14,486 nucleotides of DNA from JAFGBM01 sp964610155 (GTDB lineage: Bacteria > Actinomycetota > Actinomycetes > Actinomycetales > Demequinaceae). The position numbers and the translations under genes were made by a program. Positions 1 through 4,338 of this stretch are shown in pieces (positions within the stretch are counted from its first letter, which is position 1; every line of letters starts with the position of its first letter). Location: NCBI GenBank assembly GCA_964610155.1, contig CAZSUY010000016.1, positions 1-14,486 of the forward strand, written 5' to 3'. The notes under the pieces were generated by a model. It was not told where the DNA came from, searched no databases, and saw only the letters and a list, made by a program, of their open reading frames with translations.

Positions 1-113
1 ACAGGTCTATCGACGCCTCGCCACGATCCCCGTCGGGGCTTGACAGCACATAGAAACATCCCGGTATCGAGGCGTACGCGTCCACCTTCGGGTAGCCGCT
101 TCCCAACCGCCCG
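1..113. other. Left-edge region, possible 3' end of a + strand gene
   Basis: On the + strand the frame starting at base 2 reads QVYRRLATIPVGA and stops at 41-43. This could be the C-terminus of a gene that begins outside the window, but 13 residues cannot be assigned to a family. Overlapping it, CCCCGTCGGGG (28-38) is a very short palindrome, and ACGCCTCG (13-20) pairs with CGAGGCGT (68-75) around a 47-base spacer. A perfect TTGACA sits at 40-45, but no convincing -10 follows at 17 bp. The region would lie between two convergent genes, so a terminator is expected here, yet none is convincing. Confidence 0.25.
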
Positions 114-644
114 TCACTCCCAGTCGACGTGGTTCGACTCATACACCCCGTCGATGACGACCCATACCTCATCGCCGGTATTTCTCATAAAGCACTTCAG
201 CTCACGGTCGCCGTCGGCGGCGTCGAAATAGTAACTATTGTCGGAGAACACCCCGACGCCGGTCTGGTCGGTCACGCATTGGACCTGATGGTTGCCCTTC
301 TCGAGGCCCGACCAAGCCAGATTGACGAAGTAGCACACGGAATTGGTGCACGACGGCGAGGCCTCGCCTTGAGACACGGTGAGAACCATTCCACCGGGGA
401 GGGGCAATGCCGGGGTGGTCGTGGCTGGCTTCGGAGTAGTAGCGGCCGGCTTCGGGGTGGCCGTCGTCGAAGAGGCGGGGGTCGGCACCGAGGGCTCAGC
501 AGTGACCGTGACGATGTGCGCTGGCTCGTCGGACGACATACATCCCCCGAGGGCCATGAGCCCGATGAAAACGCCCACGGCTGCGAGCCCCACACCGACC
601 CGAGCTCGGGTCGCGTACAGCGGTGAAGATGATGTGTGTGTCAT
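114..644 (-). CDS. Secreted Cys-rich lipoprotein, function unknown
   Basis: Predicted 176-residue lipoprotein. A hydrophobic signal segment ends in the lipobox LGGC, placing the lipidated Cys at residue 35, so the mature protein should be anchored on the outer face of the cytoplasmic membrane. A Thr/Pro/Ala/Lys-rich linker follows, with repeated ATTPKPATTTP-like stretches. The C-terminal globular part of about 90 residues has four cysteines (in CTNSVC, QCVTDQ and KCFMRN), suggesting two disulfides in an extracellular domain. It looks like the small C-terminal sensor-like domains of other actinobacterial exported proteins, but I cannot name the family. Start choice: ATG at 644 or in-frame ATG at 653 (three residues longer); neither has a good Shine-Dalgarno. 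CAGAAT ends 7 bases before 644, compatible with a leaderless start there. It is divergent from the SseB-like gene. Confidence 0.8.
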   Translation of the reverse strand: MTHTSSSPLYATRARVGVGLAAVGVFIGLMALGGCMSSDEPAHIVTVTAEPSVPTPASSTTATPKPAATTPKPATTTPALPLPGGMVLTVSQGEASPSCTNSVCYFVNLAWSGLEKGNHQVQCVTDQTGVGVFSDNSYYFDAADGDRELKCFMRNTGDEVWVVIDGVYESNHVDWE

Positions 645-710
645 GGCCCCCATTCTGGTGTACAGCGTCCTTCGGCACCACAGCCGGGGCCAGTTTTTCC
701 GTGTCCGGGA

Positions 711-739
711 TTCACAGGGCCGCCCCGCCTCTGTACGCT
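711..739 (+). promoter_or_regulatory. Promoter of the SseB-like gene (leaderless type)
   Basis: TTCACA (711-716), a 17-bp spacer and TACGCT (734-739, a TAnnnT -10) form a good actinobacterial sigma-A-type promoter. Only six bases separate the -10 from ATG 746, so transcription should start at or next to the A of the start codon. No Shine-Dalgarno precedes the ATG. Confidence 0.6.
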
Positions 740-745
740 CAAGAG

Positions 746-1180
746 ATGGAACACCTCAAAGGTCGATTCGAGGATCCTAACGCCCTCGAAGCCGCACTCA
801 TGAAAGCCTCCGAAGACTCCGAACAACTGGCTCTCTTCTATGGCACCCTCATCAAAGCGATCGTGTACGTGATCGGGTGGCGAGTGGGCCCCGACGACCA
901 GCGACTCCCCTCCAAGGGGGACGTCGTCTTCGCTCCTGGTGAGAAGATTTCCATTCCATTCGTCGAGCGCCCCGATGGCAGGACCCTGGTTCCGTTCTAC
1001 TCATCGATGAGATGGCTCAACGCCTGCAACGACAGCGAGCGGCCAACGCTCATGATCCGTGCCTTAGACCTCTTCCAGCTCACGAAGGGCTCCTCTCTGG
1101 TGCTCAATCAGGGCTCTCCGTTGGGGAAGGATTTCTCCCCTGACGAGGTCACGGCCATCCTGGCCGTCAGTGACGCCTAA
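746..1180 (+). CDS. SseB-like family protein
   Basis: Predicted 144-residue soluble protein resembling the N-terminal SseB domain (enhanced serine sensitivity protein family). N-terminal helices (EAALMKASED..., residues about 13-36) are followed by beta strands. The segment LVPFYSSMRWLNAC (81-94) corresponds to the family's 'P.FTS..RL' motif, and LVLNQGSPLGKDFSPDEVTAIL (118-139) matches the typical C-terminal 'l.lNPgs..G..f.peei..l' pattern. Molecular function is poorly known for the whole family. An open frame continues upstream to 623, but 746 is preferred because family similarity begins there and a promoter ends six bases before it. No transmembrane segment is visible. The NERD-domain gene begins 24 bases after its stop, so the two are probably functionally or transcriptionally linked. 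Confidence 0.8.
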   Translation: MEHLKGRFEDPNALEAALMKASEDSEQLALFYGTLIKAIVYVIGWRVGPDDQRLPSKGDVVFAPGEKISIPFVERPDGRTLVPFYSSMRWLNACNDSERPTLMIRALDLFQLTKGSSLVLNQGSPLGKDFSPDEVTAILAVSDA

Positions 1181-1198
1181 CCGCTCTTCCGACACAAT
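1170..1198 (+). promoter_or_regulatory. Candidate promoter of the NERD gene
   Basis: GTGACG (1170-1175), a 17-bp spacer and CACAAT (1193-1198) end six bases before ATG 1205, the same geometry as at the SseB-like gene. No Shine-Dalgarno is present before 1205. The -35 lies within the last codons of the preceding gene. Both hexamers match the consensus at only four of six positions. Confidence 0.35.
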
Positions 1199-1204
1199 GG
1201 ACCT

Positions 1205-2086
1205 ATGGGCTACGTAAAGGTCGATCCGTGGAAGAAGGACCCCCTTCGCCTCCTCCTCGCTAATTCCCCGGAAGGCGAGCCCCTTGGGTGGCTCGATCTT
1301 GAAACGGGAACGATCACGATCGAGACTATTGAACACGCTGCCGAGGTCGCGACGGCGCTCACCCGGTGGTACCAGGGACACCGAGACGCTGAGGCGCAGA
1401 TTCGCGAGGTCTCCGCACGGGCCGAGGCGCAGGCGAGCAGGGCCGCCAGGTGGACGGACTACGCCCCCAACCTGCCAGGTCAGGAAACCCGCAGGCGGGC
1501 CGAGTCGATCCGGGAGAAGATACGGAAGAACAAGCCAAGGTATTCATGGACGCCCGAGTTCCTGCACCTCGAAAAGCGCAAGCCGTGGATCAAGAGCGCC
1601 AAGGGCGAGGAGCGCATCGCTCGCATCCTTAAGCGGATGGAACGCAAGGGGCAGTGGAGGGTCCTCCACTCCATCCCGCTACCCGGAGGCGGCGACATCG
1701 ACCACCTGCTCATCGGCACCGATGGCGTGGTCGTCATCAACACAAGGTGCTACCCCATGGCCAAGATGACCGTGACGCCCAACGGCATCTTCGTGGACGG
1801 TGCCCGTACCCGCGCGCACGAGCAGGCCCGCCGGCAGGCGGAACGTGCCTCGAAGGATCTGACGAAGGCAACCCACCAGCAGGTCAAGACCATCCCCTGC
1901 ATCGCTCTCTATAACGGTGGCCTCATCCGCCCGGGAGCGCGATGGGCCGGCTCCCCCAAAGGCATGATCGTCGCCACCAACTGGAACCTTCGCCACGCCC
2001 TCTGCGAGGCGGACCAGGGCCTGACCGACGAGCAGGCCACGAAGATCTACGAGGCCGCCCGACGCTCGACGACCTGGGCTCGGTAA
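1205..2086 (+). CDS. NERD (nuclease-related) domain protein
   Basis: Predicted 293-residue cytosolic protein. Residues 1-60 form an N-terminal region of unknown type, and about 60-110 is a charged, helical Arg/Glu/Ala-rich linker. A NERD domain starts near residue 134: GEERIARIL (134-142), then strands, then GGGDIDHLLIGTDGVVVINTR (161-181). This matches the NERD core, where Glu135, Asp164/Asp166 and the strand ending in a Lys form the PD-(D/E)XK-like site. The position normally held by Lys is Arg181, so catalysis is uncertain. NERD proteins are thought to act on nucleic acids, but few have been tested. The C-terminal third (220-293) is mostly helical and not recognised. It follows the SseB-like gene by 24 bases and lacks a Shine-Dalgarno, so a leaderless mRNA or translational read-on from the upstream gene is possible. 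Confidence 0.8.
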   Translation: MGYVKVDPWKKDPLRLLLANSPEGEPLGWLDLETGTITIETIEHAAEVATALTRWYQGHRDAEAQIREVSARAEAQASRAARWTDYAPNLPGQETRRRAESIREKIRKNKPRYSWTPEFLHLEKRKPWIKSAKGEERIARILKRMERKGQWRVLHSIPLPGGGDIDHLLIGTDGVVVINTRCYPMAKMTVTPNGIFVDGARTRAHEQARRQAERASKDLTKATHQQVKTIPCIALYNGGLIRPGARWAGSPKGMIVATNWNLRHALCEADQGLTDEQATKIYEAARRSTTWAR

Positions 2087-2131
2087 ATCATCCTGCGGTT
2101 CGTCGAGTAGTGCCCCTATGCTGGGATACGT

Positions 2132-2146
2132 GTAGGCACCGCCTAC
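2132..2146. repeat. Short inverted repeat before the DUF805 gene
   Basis: GTAGGC (2132-2137), ACC, GCCTAC (2141-2146) is a perfect 6-bp inverted repeat, 31 bases before ATG 2178. TATGCT (2117-2122) just upstream could be a -10, with no clear -35. The repeat would then lie near the transcript 5' end and could be an operator or a small leader hairpin. Confidence 0.35.
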
Positions 2147-2177
2147 CGCTTTCATCAAAGGATAGAAAGGCAGCGAC

Positions 2178-2579
2178 ATGTCGTTTGGCGAATCGATTAA
2201 AACCTGCTTGTCGAAGTATGCGGACTTCACGGGGCGCGCCCGGCGCTCGGAATACTGGTGGTTCTACCTGGCCCTCATGATCGTGAACTGGTTGTTCTTC
2301 TTCGTGTTGGTCGGCCCCGGCTACTTCACCGAGGTCGGCAAGGCCAACCCGGATCTCGGTAAGTACATGATTGGCATATCCGTAGTCTCCCTGTTCTCGA
2401 TGGCGCTACTGCTCCCCTCCCTGGCCGTTCTCGTCCGTAGGCTTCACGACACGGCAAAATCGGGTGCGTACTTTTTCATCGCTTTGATTCCTTTTGTGGG
2501 AGGCCTTATCCTGCTTGTCTTTCTCGCGACTGAGGGCACCCGGGGCCCGAACGAGTACGGCCCCGACCCCAAGGCCTAG
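2178..2579 (+). CDS. DUF805 family integral membrane protein
   Basis: Predicted 133-residue membrane protein. Family hallmarks are FTGRARRSEYWWF (residues 17-29), VRRLHDTAKSG (85-95) and the C-terminal EGTRGPNEYGPDP (118-130). Three hydrophobic segments are visible, at about 27-47, 63-85 and 98-117. It sits in the cytoplasmic membrane and its biochemical role is unknown. The start is well supported by GAAAGG seven bases before the ATG. It lies 91 bases after the NERD gene, so it may belong to the same transcription unit or have its own promoter near 2117. A strong hairpin follows 63 bases after the stop. The length is normal for a single-domain DUF805 protein. Confidence 0.88.
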   Translation: MSFGESIKTCLSKYADFTGRARRSEYWWFYLALMIVNWLFFFVLVGPGYFTEVGKANPDLGKYMIGISVVSLFSMALLLPSLAVLVRRLHDTAKSGAYFFIALIPFVGGLILLVFLATEGTRGPNEYGPDPKA

Positions 2580-2642
2580 CCCTTCCCGGTGCCGCACCTC
2601 ACTTGAGGGTCGGCTTATCGGTCGAAACACCTAAAAGGAAAA

Positions 2643-2670
2643 GGGAGGCGCGGCATGAGCCGCGCCTCCC
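2643..2670. terminator. Bidirectional hairpin between DUF805 and MarR genes
   Basis: A 12-bp perfect stem, GGGAGGCGCGGC (2643-2654) with GCCGCGCCTCCC (2659-2670), closes a four-base loop. Read on the minus strand, the stem is followed by TTTTCCTTTT, a good intrinsic terminator tail for the MarR gene that ends at 2692. On the + strand the tail is CTTGCTG, much poorer, but the hairpin may still stop transcripts from the DUF805 gene. Confidence 0.8.
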
Positions 2671-2691
2671 CTTGCTGTTCGGTTAGTGGGA

Positions 2692-3327
2692 CTACGCCTC
2701 GTCGTTCTGGATGCGGCCGCGACCATGCCCTGGTGTCCTGTTCTCTCTACGGCCTTCCCCTCTGCCGGCAATCCCCGGGCCGAAGCCCGAGCGGTAACCA
2801 CGTCCGCCACCGCGGCCATGGCCCCGAGCATCCGGATCGGTACCGAGGTCGCGGAGGTTTTGCCTGATGCGCTCGAGCACGCGTTCGAAGGCTTCGAAAT
2901 CGGCGGGTTCGATGCCCGCCGTCATACGCCCGGCATCGGCTTCGGCCCGCTCTCGCAGGTCGGCACGTATGGCCTCGCCCTTCTCGCTCAACGCCACAAT
3001 GATGCGGCGCTTGTCGTCAGCGTCGGCCGTCCGGGTGATGAGGCCGTCGGCCTCCATCTGCTCCAGACGGCGCGTGAGGGTCGAACCCGCAATTCCGAGG
3101 CTCTCGGCGATGTCGGCCTGAGCCTGGGGTCCGGCATTGTGAAGGTGCCGCAGCACCCACCAGGCACTCATTCTGCCGGGCACTTCTGCGATCGTCGTTT
3201 CGAGGTGGCCGCGCATCGCGCGCGCCAGGCGACCCAACCTACGGACGAGGTTGTCCTCGCGGTCTCCGTGGTCATGTGGTGTGTTGTTGGGAGCGTCGCT
3301 CCCGGTCCCATTGATGGTGTTCGTCAT
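2692..3327 (-). CDS. MarR family transcriptional regulator
   Basis: Predicted 211-residue winged-helix DNA-binding protein. The order is an N-terminal dimerisation helix (VRRLGRLARAMRGHLE, from about residue 28), a helix-turn-helix with recognition helix (QADIAESLGIAGSTLTRRLEQME, about 73-95), and the beta-wing ITRTADADDKRRIIVALSEKG (about 99-119), whose 'D.DDkRr' loop is typical of MarR proteins. A C-terminal dimerisation helix follows. It ends in a Gly/Arg-rich tail of about 45 residues, which is unusual for the family and could be a disordered nucleic-acid contact or metal-binding tail. The start has an excellent AAGGAGG Shine-Dalgarno. No transporter or enzyme gene that it might control is adjacent, so its visible target is its own promoter. 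A damaged paralogue lies directly upstream. Confidence 0.9.
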   Translation of the reverse strand: MTNTINGTGSDAPNNTPHDHGDREDNLVRRLGRLARAMRGHLETTIAEVPGRMSAWWVLRHLHNAGPQAQADIAESLGIAGSTLTRRLEQMEADGLITRTADADDKRRIIVALSEKGEAIRADLRERAEADAGRMTAGIEPADFEAFERVLERIRQNLRDLGTDPDARGHGRGGGRGYRSGFGPGIAGRGEGRRENRTPGHGRGRIQNDEA

Positions 3328-3349
3328 GGGGCCTCCTTAATCTAGTCAA

Positions 3350-3370
3350 TGGCTAACTATTCGTTAGCCA
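3350..3370. promoter_or_regulatory. Palindromic operator candidate for the MarR gene
   Basis: TGGCTAAC (3350-3357) and GTTAGCCA (3363-3370) are perfect 8-bp inverted half-sites with a 5-bp spacer, the size and symmetry bound by MarR dimers. They lie 23 bases upstream of the ATG at 3327. On the minus strand, -10-like sequences (TATGAT at 3374-3379 or GATAAT at 3379-3384) end just before the palindrome and TGGACA (3400-3405) could be the -35. The operator would therefore cover the transcription start, which fits autorepression. Confidence 0.65.
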
Positions 3371-3429
3371 ACTATCATATTATCGCCCCTGCGGCGCGGT
3401 GTCCACCCACTCATCGGCCCGATGACGGG

Positions 3430-3951
3430 CTACGCCCCTCCGGCCTCCGGGTGGGAAGCGGCATCGAGTTTGAACAGATTCTCCTGGATGACGCGCATCA
3501 CGCGCCGGAAGGCGTCGATATCCCAGGGCTCAGCCCCCGCCATGAGGCGATCAACCTCAGCACTGCTGTGCTCCTGCGCCTCTCGACAAATGACCGCGCC
3601 TTGCTCGCTCAAGGCGACGATGTTTCGGCGATGGTCGTCCTTGTCGGGCAGTCGGATGATGAGCCCGGCCTTCTCCATCTACTTGAGCCTGAGTGTGAGG
3701 GTCGAAGAACTCACTCCGATACTCCGGGCGATGTCGACCTGTGCCTGGCGACCAAAGCGGTCTAGATGCTGAAGCACCCACCCTGTGCTCATTCCCCCAG
3801 AAACATCATTGCAGGCCAACTCGAGGCAATGCCTCATCGAGCGAGCTGTCCGCTCCATGGCTCGAACCAGGGCGTCACCTCGGAGCTCGAGACCAAAGAC
3901 CGCATTCTCTCCGGTCATGATGTTGTTGATTTCCGATGGGTTGTTCTTCAT
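3430..3951 (-). pseudogene. MarR family regulator interrupted by an amber codon
   Basis: A second MarR-type gene, clearly paralogous to its neighbour. The N-terminal part, translated from ATG 3951, ends in TLTLRLK at a TAG (3679-3681). The same frame then continues MEKAGLIIRLPDKDDHRRNIVALSEQG to a stop at 3430-3432. The intact paralogue reads TLTRRLEQMEADGLITR there, so the TAG sits where Gln is found, exactly one C-to-T change from CAG. The break falls between the recognition helix and the wing, so neither half should bind DNA alone. The start has GGGGAGG eight bases upstream. Without the stop the protein would be 173 residues, a normal length, and lacks the Gly/Arg tail of the neighbour. 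It could be a recent pseudogene, a strain variant or a sequence error. Confidence 0.8.
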
Positions 3952-4088
3952 CGTTGGGCCTCCCCGAAGACGCTTCACTGCGCCCACAAACCCGCCTCAA
4001 TCTTCCCACATTCTCTGCCAGACCGCTGGGGGGAGACATCGCCCGCATCACCGTCTCCAGCCTCGCCTCCCCCCTGAAAATGCACGTT

Positions 4089-4118
4089 CTGACATAGCCG
4101 GTTTGTGATGTTCATAAC
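4089..4118 (+). promoter_or_regulatory. Candidate upstream promoter for a valS leader transcript
   Basis: CTGACA (4089-4094), an 18-bp spacer and CATAAC (4113-4118) match the consensus at five and four of six positions. A transcript starting near 4125 would carry a leader of about 215 bases containing both hairpins before valS. Confidence 0.3.
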
Positions 4119-4198
4119 TTGATTGGACCACGGGCCGACTGAACGGGTACTGTCGAACTTGGCGATCCTTGAGAGAAGAGACAGCCGACAACAAGCTT

Positions 4199-4259
4199 CG
4201 TGCCGTATGGCACGGATGAGCCGACGCCCCGGTCTTGAACCCTCAGCAAACCGGGGCGT
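4199..4259 (+). other. Two adjacent hairpins upstream of valS
   Basis: CGTGCC (4199-4204), loop GTAT, GGCACG (4209-4214) is a perfect 6-bp stem. Nine bases on, ACGCCCCGGT (4224-4233), a 16-base loop and ACCGGGGCGT (4250-4259) form a perfect 10-bp stem. Neither is followed by a T-run, so a plain intrinsic terminator is unlikely. They could be part of a structured valS leader or an independent small RNA. I do not recognise a known riboswitch class. Confidence 0.45.
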
Positions 4260-4325
4260 TGCGCTGTCCCCGCCCGTGACCGTGTCGCTATCGCACTCGG
4301 GTCAACCCACACCCCTCGTCCCTGG

Positions 4326-4331
4326 AATAAT
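4326..4331 (+). promoter_or_regulatory. Candidate -10 box for a leaderless valS start
   Basis: AATAAT differs from TATAAT at one position and lies seven bases before ATG 4339. No Shine-Dalgarno precedes that ATG, which fits a leaderless transcript. No good -35 is seen 16-19 bp upstream, which weakens the call. Confidence 0.35.
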
Positions 4332-4338
4332 GTCCGCC

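Larger units (their letters stand above)
3952..4338. other. Non-coding region between MarR pseudogene and valS
   Basis: Divergent intergenic region of 387 bp. From 3952 to about 4084 I see only the Shine-Dalgarno of the MarR pseudogene and no gene. From 4085 onward there is a promoter-like pair, two hairpins and a possible second promoter directly at valS (listed separately). GCCGAC occurs three times (4134, 4184, 4220). The valS reading frame stays open back to 4123, but the translated extension resembles no synthetase sequence. I found no T-box sequence, tRNA or recognisable riboswitch. Confidence 0.5.

Noticed and set aside
623..745. Longer start for the SseB-like protein at 623
   Set aside because: This would overlap the divergent lipoprotein gene's start and contain the promoter, and the extra residues are not SseB-like.
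4134..4225. Three GCCGAC copies as a regulator's direct-repeat site
   Set aside because: The spacings are 50 and 36 bases with no shared flanks beyond one base, so chance in GC-rich DNA is likely.
4205..4262. tRNA-like T-arm on the minus strand (GGGTTCAAGACC)
   Set aside because: The five bases on either side of the TTCAAGA loop do not pair as a T-stem, and no acceptor or anticodon arm can be drawn.
4134..4330. T-box riboswitch controlling valS
   Set aside because: No T-box core (GGTGG..ACCGCG-like) or matching antiterminator or sequestrator was found, and no Shine-Dalgarno is available to sequester.
4123..4338. N-terminal extension of ValS, since the frame is open back to 4123
   Set aside because: The extension has no synthetase-like sequence, carries the hairpins and a -10 box, and the conserved ValRS start (IPEKATVDGLEDRW) begins just after 4339.
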